Shown: positions 42,897 to 51,078 of the stretch, piece by piece | Layout: every line of letters starts with the position of its first letter | Numbering within the stretch: position 1 is the first letter of the stretch | Assembly (NCBI RefSeq): GCF_009663395.1 | Contig: NZ_QKNW01000001.1 | Coordinates: 930,001-994,000, forward strand | Direction: 5' to 3' | Source: Halosegnis longus | GTDB taxonomy: Archaea > Halobacteriota > Halobacteria > Halobacteriales > Haloarculaceae | DNA length: 64,000 bases | Program-made: the position numbers and the translations under genes | The notes under the pieces: model-generated | The model's database searches: none | The model's input: only the letters and a program-made list of their open reading frames with translations | What the model was told of the DNA's origin: nothing

Positions 42897-42975
42897 ATCG
42901 GAAGGATGGTGCGGGCGTGGAAAACGCCGACGGTGTGACCGACACGGCTTTGCGAGTCGCTCCGCGAGCCGAGGT

Positions 42976-43440
42976 ATGTACGAGAGCGGACGCTACGTCG
43001 CCCGGCAGCTCGAACCCGTCGCCGACGAGCAGATACAGCCCAACGGCGTCGACCTGACGCTCGCGGCCGTGGAACGCCAGCGAGAGCCGGGACGCATCGG
43101 CACGGACGGGAAGACGGTCGGCGAGCGCGAAACCATGGAACCTGCAGACGGCGTCTACCGGCTGGAGCCGGGGGCGTACATCGCCCGCTACGGCGAGACC
43201 ATCGCCGTGCCCGACGACCACGTCGGCTTCGTCTACCCGCGCTCGTCGCTGATGCGCAACTCCTGTATGCTGAACACGGCAGTGTGGGACGCCGGCTACG
43301 AGGGGAGAGGCGAGGGACTCCTTCGGGTTGGCCACACCATCGAACTGGAGGCCGGCGCGCGCATCGCACAGTTCGTCCTCGCGGAGGCGGACCACGAGGG
43401 GCGGTACGACGGGACGTATCAGGGCGAGCGCATCGAGTAG
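42976..43440 (+). CDS. dUTPase / dCTP deaminase-like nucleotidohydrolase
   Basis: 154 residues of the archaeal DCD-DUT family. Motifs in order: QPNGVDLTL near residue 20, YPRSSLMRNSCML near 90 (RSS for the phosphate), NTAVWDAGYEGRGEG near 103 with the catalytic Asp, and the C-terminal YDGTYQGER. The length is closer to stand-alone dUTPases than to dCTP deaminases, and the RSS-then-WDAGY pattern supports dUTP hydrolysis. It would limit uracil in DNA. Confidence 0.85.
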   Translation: MYESGRYVARQLEPVADEQIQPNGVDLTLAAVERQREPGRIGTDGKTVGERETMEPADGVYRLEPGAYIARYGETIAVPDDHVGFVYPRSSLMRNSCMLNTAVWDAGYEGRGEGLLRVGHTIELEAGARIAQFVLAEADHEGRYDGTYQGERIE

Positions 43441-43518
43441 CGGCGAGCGTGCGAATTCAGTCACTGAGACGCCCGACAGTCTTTATGAGTGTCGCTCCCG
43501 AACTAGCAGTCAGTAACT

Positions 43519-44544
43519 ATGGCTGCAGGTGCTCAGCCGAACTCGTTCACAGACCGTGCCTTCTTCGAGGCGTTGGTCCAGAACGGCTCGGACGCGATCA
43601 TCACAATCGACACGGACGACCGGATTCGGTTCGCCAACGACGCCACGAAGAGGGTGTTCGGCTACGACCCCGAGGAGCTCATCGGGGAGTCGCTGACCAC
43701 CATCATGCCGGAGCGTTTCCAGGACGCCCACCGGGCGGCCATCGAGCGGTATCTCGAAACCGGCGAGCGGACCCTCGACTGGAGCGGTATCGAACTCCCG
43801 GCGGAACACCGCGACGGTCACGAGGTCCAGGTGTCGATTACCTTCGAGGAGTACGAGTACGGGGGCCAGAAGGTCTTCTCCGGAATCATGCGGGACGTGA
43901 CCGAGCGCAAGGAGCGTGAACGCAAGCTCGAACAGCAAAACGAGCAGCTGGAGCGGTTCGCGTCGGTCGTGAGTCACGACCTCCGCAGCCCGCTCCAGAC
44001 GGCGAAGGCGACCCTCGCGGTCGCGAAGGCGACCGACGACGACGAGGCGCTCGAGGAGCTAGACGAGCTACTCGACCGGATGGACGAACTCGTCGACGAC
44101 GTGCTCGAGCTCGCGACCCAGGGCCAGACGGTCGACGAGACCGAGCGGGTGTCGCTGGAGGCCGTCGCGTCGGACGCGTGGAGCGTCGCCGGCCACGAGG
44201 ACATCACGTTTGAGAGCGAGGACGTGACGCTGGACGCCGACCCCGAGCGGCTCCAGACGCTGCTGGAGAATCTCTTCCGCAACGCCCGCGAACACGGCGG
44301 CGCGGAGTCCATCTGGGTGGAGACCACCCACGACGGCTTCGCCGTCAACGACGACGGGAGCGGGCTGGGTCACGTCGACGAGGAGAAGCTGTTCGACCAC
44401 GGCTACACGGAAAGCGAGTCCGGAACGGGAATCGGGCTGAACATCGTCAAGACCGTCGCACAGGCCCACGGCTGGCGGGTCGAGGCCGGCGAGAGTGACG
44501 AGGGGGGTGCCCGGTTCGCGTTCCACGAGGTGACGACCAGATGA
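43519..44544 (+). CDS. PAS-domain sensor histidine kinase
   Basis: 341 residues. A PAS domain covers about 14-125 (NGSDAIITIDTDDRIRFANDATKRVFGYDPEELIG) with a PAC-like end. A short coiled coil (KERERKLEQQNEQLERF) follows, then a His-phosphotransfer region with His153 in VVSHDLRSPLQTAK and an ATPase domain with N box LFRNAREHG, DDGSGLGHV and ESGTGIGLNIV. No membrane segment, so it senses an internal signal. Its stop overlaps the response-regulator start as ATGA. Confidence 0.94.
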   Translation: MAAGAQPNSFTDRAFFEALVQNGSDAIITIDTDDRIRFANDATKRVFGYDPEELIGESLTTIMPERFQDAHRAAIERYLETGERTLDWSGIELPAEHRDGHEVQVSITFEEYEYGGQKVFSGIMRDVTERKERERKLEQQNEQLERFASVVSHDLRSPLQTAKATLAVAKATDDDEALEELDELLDRMDELVDDVLELATQGQTVDETERVSLEAVASDAWSVAGHEDITFESEDVTLDADPERLQTLLENLFRNAREHGGAESIWVETTHDGFAVNDDGSGLGHVDEEKLFDHGYTESESGTGIGLNIVKTVAQAHGWRVEAGESDEGGARFAFHEVTTR

Positions 44545-45137
44545 CGGCCACCTCGGACCGTGTCGAGGCCGACGACGCGGACGAGGAGCACCAGGCCGAG
44601 CCGGTGGTGTTGGCCGTCGACGACGAGCCGCGAGTCACACAGGCGTTCGCGCTGTGGCTCGACGGCTACGACGTCCGGACGGCACAGTCGGGCGAGGAGG
44701 CCTTGGAGATGCTCGACGGCGTCGACGTGGTCTTGCTCGACAGACAGATGCCGGGGATGGACGGCGGCGAGGTGTTAGAGGCGATTCGCGAGCGGGGCTA
44801 CGACTGCCGGGTCGCGATGGTCACCGGCGTCTCGCCGGAGCTCGACGTGGCCGACATGGCCTTCGACGATTATCTGGAGAAGCCGGTCGACCCCGAGGAG
44901 CTGGCCGAGACGGTCGAGAAGCTGCTCGCGCGGGCGGATTACGACGAGCGCATCACGGAGCTGTTGTCGGTGACGCGCAAGATAGAGCTGCTGCGCTCGG
45001 AGTATTCGGAGGCGGAGCTGAACGACGAGGAGTTCGAGTCGCTGCTCGCGGAGCGCGAGCGGCTCAAGGAAGAAACCGACGAGATGCTGTCGAATCTGGG
45101 ACCGGAGGAGTTCGCCCAGATTATGAGCGATCTCTAA
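44541..45137 (+). CDS. Response regulator with HalX domain
   Basis: 198 residues. A receiver domain covers about 16-130, with acidic pair AVDDEPR, phosphoacceptor Asp67 in LLDRQMPGMDG, switch Thr in MVTGVSP and Lys in YLEKPVD. Residues about 135-198 are the HalX domain typical of haloarchaeal regulators, a charged helical hairpin without a DNA-binding motif. It is the cognate partner of the upstream PAS kinase. The output is probably protein-protein contact. The stop shares CTAA with the convergent HTH gene. Confidence 0.93.
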   Translation: MTATSDRVEADDADEEHQAEPVVLAVDDEPRVTQAFALWLDGYDVRTAQSGEEALEMLDGVDVVLLDRQMPGMDGGEVLEAIRERGYDCRVAMVTGVSPELDVADMAFDDYLEKPVDPEELAETVEKLLARADYDERITELLSVTRKIELLRSEYSEAELNDEEFESLLAERERLKEETDEMLSNLGPEEFAQIMSDL

Positions 45138-45349
45138 TCGAGCAGCGTCGAGAGCGCGTGTCGCTCCACCCGTCGGAGCGTTTTCGCGACGGACATCGGG
45201 TCACTGTCGAGCGCCGCGGCCACCTCGGTGTGTGTCGTCTCACGCGGCTGCTCGTAGTAGCCCGAATCGAGAGCGTGCGCGACCGTGCGGCGCTCCTCGT
45301 CCGTCAGTTCGATGCGTCGGACCGCCGTTTCGAGTCCCCCAGTGCTCAC
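45134..45349 (-). CDS. Stand-alone bat-type HTH domain protein
   Basis: 71 residues containing only the HTH_10 region: LTDEERRTVAHALDSGYYEQPRETTHTEVAAALDSDPMSVAKTLRRVERHAL. Full bat-type regulators (such as the one at 32664-33380) carry a sensor module of about 150 residues before this, which is absent here. Start GTG at 45349. It is convergent with the HalX response regulator and 43 bases upstream of the VOC gene in its own direction. It may be a minimal regulator or a remnant. Confidence 0.75.
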   Translation of the reverse strand: MSTGGLETAVRRIELTDEERRTVAHALDSGYYEQPRETTHTEVAAALDSDPMSVAKTLRRVERHALSTLLD

Positions 45350-45392
45350 AGCCGTGGGTTACGGTCGCCGAATGTGAATCTTCGTATCTGGC

Positions 45393-46004
45393 TCACACGC
45401 CCGTCCCCGAGGCCGCCTCCGGCAGGTCGTACTCGTGGACCTCCATGCCGAGTTCCTCGATGGCGCGGCGCATGTGTTCGCGTTCGGCGAAGTCGGCACC
45501 GTCCTCCTCGCGGAGTCGCTGTGCGGTGGCGAACACCTCGCCCTTCCGGTCGTCCGGGATGTCGAACACGTCGGTCGAAATCTCGATGACGAGCCCGTTG
45601 TTGTCCTGCGTGTACAGCGAGTAGAAGATACCGCGGTCGAAGATGTTGTAGCCGCGGCCGTCGTCTTTGATGGCCTGTTCCATCTCCTCGAACCGCTCGG
45701 GGTCGACGCTGAAACAGAGGTGGTGGACCGCGCCGGTCTGTGGTCGCTGGCCCGCTGCCGACGGGCGGTCGTCGCTCACGAAGAAGGTGAGCATCCGGCC
45801 GTCACCCGTGTCGAAGAACAGGTGCGTCTGTGAGGGGTCGTCTAGGTTCGGCTGGCGGAGGACGAGGGGCATTCCCAGCAGGTCGCGGTAGAAGGCGAGG
45901 GTGTCCTCCTCGTTGGACCCCCAGACCGTGATGTGGTCGGTGCCGGTGGTGTTGAACGGTGCGTCTGGCTGCTCGGCGGTGATCTCCGGGCTGTCGTCTG
46001 CCAT
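45393..46004 (-). CDS. VOC-family dioxygenase/glyoxalase-like protein
   Basis: 203 residues. A pair of VOC modules carries likely metal ligands His in TDHITVWG near residue 23, His in VHHLCFS near 93 and Glu in LVIEIST near 142. The C-terminal 60 residues are helical and acidic (LREEDGADFAEREHMRRAIEELGM). It is divergent from the ring-cleaving-dioxygenase-like gene, and both have TATA-like elements in the shared 121-base region. Confidence 0.85.
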   Translation of the reverse strand: MADDSPEITAEQPDAPFNTTGTDHITVWGSNEEDTLAFYRDLLGMPLVLRQPNLDDPSQTHLFFDTGDGRMLTFFVSDDRPSAAGQRPQTGAVHHLCFSVDPERFEEMEQAIKDDGRGYNIFDRGIFYSLYTQDNNGLVIEISTDVFDIPDDRKGEVFATAQRLREEDGADFAEREHMRRAIEELGMEVHEYDLPEAASGTGV

Positions 46005-46026
46005 ACACGTTATTGGTGGTCGCCCT

Positions 46027-46033
46027 ACATAAG
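46027..46033 (-). promoter_or_regulatory. TATA-like element for the minus-strand VOC gene
   Basis: CTTATGT lies 23-29 bases before the ATG at 46004. Confidence 0.45.
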
Positions 46034-46096
46034 CAGTCGCGGGCGTCTACGTCGCCGGGTGACGCCGATGTCAGTGGCACGCGCGTCGGTGGCGTC

Positions 46097-46102
46097 GTTA
46101 TA
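46097..46102 (+). promoter_or_regulatory. TATA-like element for the plus-strand VOC/esterase pair
   Basis: GTTATA lies 24-29 bases before the ATG at 46126. Confidence 0.5.
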
Positions 46103-46125
46103 CCGCTGGAACGTGAACGTCGTGT

Positions 46126-47025
46126 ATGCATCCGACGGGTATCCACCACGTCACGGGTATCGTCCGTGACGCACGGGCGAACGTCGACTTCTACACCGAC
46201 ACGCTCGGTCTGCGGTTTCTCAAGCGGACGGTCAACATGGAAGACCGCTTCGAGTACCATTTCCACTACGGCGACGCGACCGGCAGCGCCGGGAGCGCCG
46301 TCACCTTCCTCCCGTTCCGCGACGAGGCGGACGGCCGGGTGGGCCGACCACAGATTTCCGAGGCCGCTCTCGCCGTACCGGACGGCTCGCTCGACGCGTG
46401 GGACGCTCGTGTCGCCGAGAGCGCGGGAACGGTCGGCGAGCGAACCGAGCGGTTCGGCGAGCCGACGCTCACCCTCGAAGACCCCGACGGGACGCACCTC
46501 GCGCTCGTGGAGACCGAGGGCCACGGTGAGCCGTGGACCGAGACGGTTGCGGAGTCGGCGGCGACGCGCGGGATTGCTGGCGTTTCGCTGCTCTCGGCGA
46601 GCCCGTTCGTGACGGCGAGCGTGCTGGAGACGTTCGGCTTCGAGCGCGGCGGCCAGGAGGGCGACCGGGTCCGGTACGAGACCGGCCGCGGCGTCGTCGA
46701 TATCCTCGACCGCGAGGCCGAGTTCGGCCGCGAAGGGGCCGGCACCATCCACCACGTCGCCTTCGGGGTCGACAGCGAGGAGCGGCTCCACGAGTGGCGC
46801 GACCAGTTGGCCGGCCGCGACGACGTGCGGGTCTCGTACGTGAAGAATCGCCACTTCTACCACTCGCTGTACGTGCGCGACGCCGGCGGCATCCTGTTCG
46901 AGCTCGCGACCGAGCCGATGGAGATGCTCGCCGGCGACCCCGCGCCCGGCGACCACCTGTATCTGCCCGAGTGGTTCGAGGAGGACCGCGCGCTCATCGA
47001 GTCACAGCTTCCGCTCGAACCGTGA
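46126..47025 (+). CDS. MhqO-type ring-cleaving dioxygenase (VOC family)
   Basis: 299 residues with two tandem VOC modules. The start TGIHHVTGIVRDARANVDFYTDTLGLRFLKRTVN is typical of MhqA/MhqO dioxygenases; metal ligands are His5 or His6, His in TIHHVAFG near 205 and Glu in ILFELATEP near 262. In Bacillus such enzymes are induced by hydroquinones and partner a hydrolase (MhqD). Here a MhqD-like esterase gene follows, originally overlapping as GTGA. The quinone or catechol role is inference by analogy. Confidence 0.85.
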   Translation: MHPTGIHHVTGIVRDARANVDFYTDTLGLRFLKRTVNMEDRFEYHFHYGDATGSAGSAVTFLPFRDEADGRVGRPQISEAALAVPDGSLDAWDARVAESAGTVGERTERFGEPTLTLEDPDGTHLALVETEGHGEPWTETVAESAATRGIAGVSLLSASPFVTASVLETFGFERGGQEGDRVRYETGRGVVDILDREAEFGREGAGTIHHVAFGVDSEERLHEWRDQLAGRDDVRVSYVKNRHFYHSLYVRDAGGILFELATEPMEMLAGDPAPGDHLYLPEWFEEDRALIESQLPLEP

Positions 47026-47116
47026 GCGACATCGACCCGCACGCGGGCGAGGGCATCGAGAGCGCGGGCGCACCGGCGATGGCGACCGACCGCGTCCTCG
47101 TACTGCTCCACCGGCG
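47022..47116 (+). other. Orphaned 5' end of the esterase gene (original GTG start)
   Basis: GTG at 47022 overlaps the dioxygenase stop as GTGA and opens a frame beginning MSDIDPHAGEGIESAGAP. Removing one copy of the downstream 38-bp repeat would join this frame directly to the esterase at LVLLHGRG, giving a protein of about 213 residues. In the present sequence the frame runs off into a stop at 47264, so the leader of about 19 residues is cut off. Confidence 0.8.
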
Positions 47117-47148
47117 ATGGCGACCGACCGCGTCCTCGTACTGCTCCA
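47073..47148 (+). repeat. 38-bp perfect tandem duplication at the esterase start
   Basis: Two identical 38-base units, 47073-47110 and 47111-47148; identity extends to 41 bases counting overhangs. Each contains the ATG and the first codons (ATDRVLVLLH). Because 38 is not a multiple of three, the copy shifts the frame from the original GTG start. Confidence 0.95.
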
Positions 47149-47701
47149 CGGGCGGGGCGACTCGCCGGCGGGCATCCTCCGGCTCGTGGACGACATCTAC
47201 GTGCGGGGCGTCCGGTATCTCGCCCCGGCGGCGGCCGGGCGCGTCTGGTATCCGGGCGAACTGACGGAGCCGGTGACACAGCGCCGACGGGCGTATCTCG
47301 ACTCCGCGTTCGGACAGGTGGAGCGCGCACTCGCCGAGGCGAGGTCGCTCGGTGTCGACCCCGAGGACGTGGTGCTTGCGGGCTTCTCACAGGGTGCGAG
47401 CGTGGCGACGGAGTTCGCGACGCGGCGGCCCCGCCGCTACGGCGGGCTGGTCGCACTCGCCGGGGGGCTGCTCGGCCCGACGGACGAGCTTGGCCCGCGA
47501 GCGGGGAGTCTGGACGGGACGCCGGCGGTCTGTGGCGTCGGCGGCGATGACCCGCACGTCTCCGTCGAACACGCCGAGGCGACGGCCGCGGCGCTTTCAC
47601 AGATGGATGCGGACGCGAGCGCCGAGACGTATCAGGGCGTGGGACACGCAATCGGCGACGGGGGAGTCGAGACGCTCCGGCGGCTCACTCGTCGGGACTG
47701 A
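47117..47701 (+). CDS. MhqD-like carboxylesterase/phospholipase (start shifted by duplication)
   Basis: 194 residues from the ATG in the second repeat unit. Alpha/beta-hydrolase core: LVLLHGRGDSPAG at the first strand, nucleophile Ser91 in AGFSQGAS, and His near 177 in GVGHAIGDGG. It belongs to the phospholipase/carboxylesterase group next to a MhqO-type dioxygenase. The ancestral start appears to be GTG at 47022. If expressed at all, the current product lacks the leader and the translational coupling. The last 17 bases overlap the convergent ATPase gene. Confidence 0.82.
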   Translation: MATDRVLVLLHGRGDSPAGILRLVDDIYVRGVRYLAPAAAGRVWYPGELTEPVTQRRRAYLDSAFGQVERALAEARSLGVDPEDVVLAGFSQGASVATEFATRRPRRYGGLVALAGGLLGPTDELGPRAGSLDGTPAVCGVGGDDPHVSVEHAEATAAALSQMDADASAETYQGVGHAIGDGGVETLRRLTRRD

Positions 47702-50183
47702 GACGGGCGAGCCGCATCGCGTTGCCGGTGACGCCGACGGTCATGCCGGCGTCGCCAGCGAGGACAGCCGCCCAAATCGGGACGAGGGAGAGCGGCACCC
47801 CGACCGCGAGCAGCGCCTTCACGCCGAGACTCGTCCAGATGTTCTGGCGGATGATGCCGTTGGCGGTCCGGGAGAGCCGGTGGAGGTACGGGAGCCGCGA
47901 GAGGTCGTCGGCCATCAGCGCGATGTCGGCGGTTTCGAGGGCGGTGTCCGTGCCGGCGGCACCCATCGCGACGGCCACGTCGGCGGTCGCCAGCGCGGGC
48001 GCGTCGTTGACACCGTCACCGACCATCGCGACCGTGCCGTGGGTGTCGCGCAGCCGCTCGACGGCGGTCACCTTCTCGTCGGGCATGAGACTCGCGTGTA
48101 CGTCGTCGATGCCGACCTCGTCGGCGACGGCGCGGGCGGTCCGGTCGTTGTCGCCGGTGAGCATGGCGACGTGGACGCCCGCCTCACGGAGCGTCGAGAC
48201 GACGCGCGCGGCGTCGGGGCGCACCTCGTCGGCGACGGCGACGACGCCCTCGACTTCCGCCTCGGTACCGACGAGGACGACGGTCTTCCCGTCCGCTTGG
48301 AGGCGTGGAATCACGTCATCCAGCAGGTCGAGACAGCCCGTCTGAGCGCAGATGTTCCGGGTCGTGCGGGTGATTTGGCCGCCGTCGGTCGCGGCGTGGA
48401 CGTGCGAGAGGTCGAAACCGAGGTCGGAAAACAGGTCGGGCGTGCCGGCGTAGTGGGTCGTCCCGTCGAGGTCGGCGGTGACCCCCTGTCCGGTGAGCGC
48501 TTCGAACCCCTCGATGTCGCGTTCGGTGACGCCGGCGGCGTCGGCCCGCGCGACGATGGCCTCGCCGATCGGGTGTTCAGACCGGCGTTCGAGTCCGCGC
48601 GCACACCGGAGCACGTCCTGTTCGTCGTTGTCGCCAAGCGGGACGATGTCGGTGACGGTGAGTTCTCCCTTCGTGAGCGTGCCGGTCTTGTCGAAGGCGA
48701 CGGCGTCCACGTCACCCATCGCTTCGAGGTGGCGGCCACCCTTCACGAGGACGCCGTTTCTGGCCGCGCTCGTGATGCCGGAGACGACGGTGACGGGCGT
48801 CGAGATGACGAACGCGCAGGGACACGCCAACACGAGCAGCGTCAGCCCGTAGACGATGTACGTCTCCCACGCACCCGAGACGAAAAGCGGCGGCACGAGC
48901 GCCAACAGGACGGCGACCCCGACCACGAGCGGGGTGTAGTAGCCGGCGAACCGCTCGACGAACTGCTCGCGGTCGGTCGTGTCGCGCTGGGCCTGCTCGA
49001 CGAGGTCGAGGACGGTCGCGATGGTGTCCTCGCCGGCGTCGCTGGTCACCTCGATTTCGAGGTAGCCACCCTCGTTGATGGTGCCAGCGTACACCTCGTC
49101 GCCGCTGGTCTTGTCGACGGGGACCGACTCGCCGGTGACGGGGGCCTGATTGACGGCGCTGGTCCCGTCGCGCACGACCCCGTCGCGGGGTATCTTCTCC
49201 CCGGGGCGGACGGCGACGCGCTCGCCGCGTGCGACCGCGTCGGCCGCGACCGTCACCTCCCCGCCGTCACGAATGACCGTCGCCTCGTCGGGGGCGAGCT
49301 TCATCAGCTCCGCGAGCGAGCCGCGGGCGCGGTCCATCGCGTACCGCTCCAGCAGCTCCGAAATCGAAAACAGCGTCGCGAGCATCGCCGCCTCGAAGTA
49401 GAGGCGCTCGCCGAAGCCGACGCTCACGGCCAGCGCGCCGAGGATAGCGACGGACATCAGCAGGTCGATGTCGAGGCTCCGCTGGCGCAGCGAGTAGTAG
49501 CCGTTGCGGAACACGGCGGCCCCGCCGACGGCGACCGCAGCGAGGTAGGCGATATCGCCGACCGGAAACCCCTCGATTGTCGGCCCGGTCGCCTGCGTGA
49601 GCGGGTTCGCGAGCAGCAGCCCGACGAGGGTCGCGACGCCGGCGACGTAGGTGGCGAGCGCGCGGGTGCTGGTCCACGTCCCCGACCGCTCGTCGTCGCC
49701 GTCGTCCGCGTCGGTGACCTCATACCCCGCCCCCTCGACGGCGCGTTCGAGGTCGGCGAGCGTCGTCCCCTCCTCGTGGTCGACCTCGACGGTCCCGGTC
49801 GTCGGGTTCGCGTCGATGCGGGTGACGCCCGGCACCGACTCCAACCCCTTCGTCACCTTGTCCGCACAGGAGGCGCAGTCCATCGACGGCACAGAGAGCG
49901 TCGCCGTCTCGCTGCCGGATTCGACGGCGTAACCGGCCCGTTCGACGCGGTCGGTGATATCGGCCTCCGAGACGCCGGGGTCGTGGGCGACCGTGAGGGT
50001 GCCCGTCGTCGGCTGCGGGTCGATGGCCGAGACGCCATCGAGGGCCGCGACGCTCCCTTCCACCTTCTGGGCACAGGAGGCACAGTCCATCGTCGGCACC
50101 GAGAGCGTGGTCTGTTCGGCAGGCGTCTCGTGGGGGCGGTCCGTCTCGTCGCCGTGGTCGTCACCTCCGTGCGCGTGGCTCAT
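47685..50183 (-). CDS. P1B-type heavy-metal-exporting ATPase, Zn/Cd/Pb class
   Basis: 832 residues. A His/Asp-rich start (SHAHGGDDHGDE) precedes two metal-binding HMA domains with MDCASC (Cys34/37 and Cys103/106). The membrane CPC is Cys454-Pro-Cys456, the phosphorylated Asp498 lies in FDKTGT, SEHPIGEA is the nucleotide-domain motif and GDGVNDAPAL the hinge. The last membrane region has NIWTSLGVKALLAV and GDAGMTV, which matches ZntA/CadA (P1B-2) rather than CopA. Start at MSHAHG, 23 bases after an ATTAATAGG element. Confidence 0.93.
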   Translation of the reverse strand: MSHAHGGDDHGDETDRPHETPAEQTTLSVPTMDCASCAQKVEGSVAALDGVSAIDPQPTTGTLTVAHDPGVSEADITDRVERAGYAVESGSETATLSVPSMDCASCADKVTKGLESVPGVTRIDANPTTGTVEVDHEEGTTLADLERAVEGAGYEVTDADDGDDERSGTWTSTRALATYVAGVATLVGLLLANPLTQATGPTIEGFPVGDIAYLAAVAVGGAAVFRNGYYSLRQRSLDIDLLMSVAILGALAVSVGFGERLYFEAAMLATLFSISELLERYAMDRARGSLAELMKLAPDEATVIRDGGEVTVAADAVARGERVAVRPGEKIPRDGVVRDGTSAVNQAPVTGESVPVDKTSGDEVYAGTINEGGYLEIEVTSDAGEDTIATVLDLVEQAQRDTTDREQFVERFAGYYTPLVVGVAVLLALVPPLFVSGAWETYIVYGLTLLVLACPCAFVISTPVTVVSGITSAARNGVLVKGGRHLEAMGDVDAVAFDKTGTLTKGELTVTDIVPLGDNDEQDVLRCARGLERRSEHPIGEAIVARADAAGVTERDIEGFEALTGQGVTADLDGTTHYAGTPDLFSDLGFDLSHVHAATDGGQITRTTRNICAQTGCLDLLDDVIPRLQADGKTVVLVGTEAEVEGVVAVADEVRPDAARVVSTLREAGVHVAMLTGDNDRTARAVADEVGIDDVHASLMPDEKVTAVERLRDTHGTVAMVGDGVNDAPALATADVAVAMGAAGTDTALETADIALMADDLSRLPYLHRLSRTANGIIRQNIWTSLGVKALLAVGVPLSLVPIWAAVLAGDAGMTVGVTGNAMRLARLSPDE

Positions 50184-50205
50184 TGTCGGAGGGACGAGAC
50201 AGATA

Positions 50206-50214
50206 CCTATTAAT
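50206..50214 (-). promoter_or_regulatory. TATA-like element for the metal ATPase
   Basis: ATTAATAGG lies 23-31 bases before the ATPase ATG at 50183. The region 50220-50285 upstream is relatively AT-rich and could hold a metal-regulator site, but no clear dyad was seen. Confidence 0.5.
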
Positions 50215-50349
50215 ATCGCTGTTAGAATCGGCCCGAAAAGACGCAATTTCTATTATTTGAATCGTACTGAATTAACAACTCGGAGCCGGTGGAGCGAAGG
50301 CCACCACCTCGATACGGCGATTTAGATAGCTGGCACCCCTCGTTCGGGT

Positions 50350-51039
50350 ATGGAGGAAACGTGGGACGAGACGCGTGTCCGCGAGCTACACGACGACCTC
50401 GTGGACCTGTACGGCCCGGCAGAGCGCGACGGTGAACACGGCAGCGACGCCGAGCCGGGCGAGGGGGTCCGTCAGCTGGTGACGACGATTCTCTCACAGA
50501 ACGTCGCCGACGAGAACACCCGCCGCGCCGCGGAGAGCCTCTTTTCCACCTACGAGGGGTACGACGCCATCGAGGCCGCGCCCCCCGAGGAGCTGGCGGA
50601 GGTGATTCGCGTCGCCGGGCTGCCGGAGACGAAGGCCGACCGCATCCAGCGGGCGCTGTCGGCGGTTCGAGCCGAAACCGGGGGCGCGTACTCGCTCGCC
50701 TTCCTCGACGCGATGGAGACCGACGACGCGAAGACGTGGCTCACCGACATCAAGGGAATCGGCCCGAAGACGGCGAGCGTCGTCCTGAACTTCCACTTCG
50801 GGAAGCCGACGATGGCCGTCGACACCCACGTCGAGCGCGTCTCCAAGCGGTTCGGGCTGGTCCCGGACTCGGCATCGAACGCGAGAGTCCACGACCTGCT
50901 GGACGAGTTAGTGCCGGACGAACTGAAGTATCCGCTTCACGTGTTGCTCATCACCCACGGACGCGAACACTGTACGGCGCGTTCCCCCGACTGTGAGAAT
51001 CCGGTGTGTACACGCTACTGCACCTGTGCTGGCTGTTGA
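50350..51039 (+). CDS. nth: Endonuclease III (base-excision glycosylase/AP lyase)
   Basis: 229 residues. The helix-hairpin-helix IKGIGPKTASVVL carries the catalytic Lys140, and Asp158 lies in AVDTHVERV. The C-terminus has a Cys cluster for a [4Fe-4S] centre, but with six Cys spaced C-X6-C-X4-C-X3-C-X1-C-X2-C instead of the standard C-X6-C-X2-C-X5-C. An acidic insert sits near residues 27-38. It removes oxidised pyrimidines. It precedes a glutaredoxin gene by 39 bases on the same strand. Confidence 0.94.
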   Translation: MEETWDETRVRELHDDLVDLYGPAERDGEHGSDAEPGEGVRQLVTTILSQNVADENTRRAAESLFSTYEGYDAIEAAPPEELAEVIRVAGLPETKADRIQRALSAVRAETGGAYSLAFLDAMETDDAKTWLTDIKGIGPKTASVVLNFHFGKPTMAVDTHVERVSKRFGLVPDSASNARVHDLLDELVPDELKYPLHVLLITHGREHCTARSPDCENPVCTRYCTCAGC

Positions 51040-51078
51040 CGACACAACGCCTTTCACTTTCCACGCGAAGAGAAGAGT

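Noticed and set aside
47352-50213. 953-codon plus-strand open frame across the ATPase gene
   Set aside because: It is the antisense of the P-type ATPase. Long open antisense frames are normal in GC-rich haloarchaeal genes; the translation is Arg/Val/Asp repetitive without domains.
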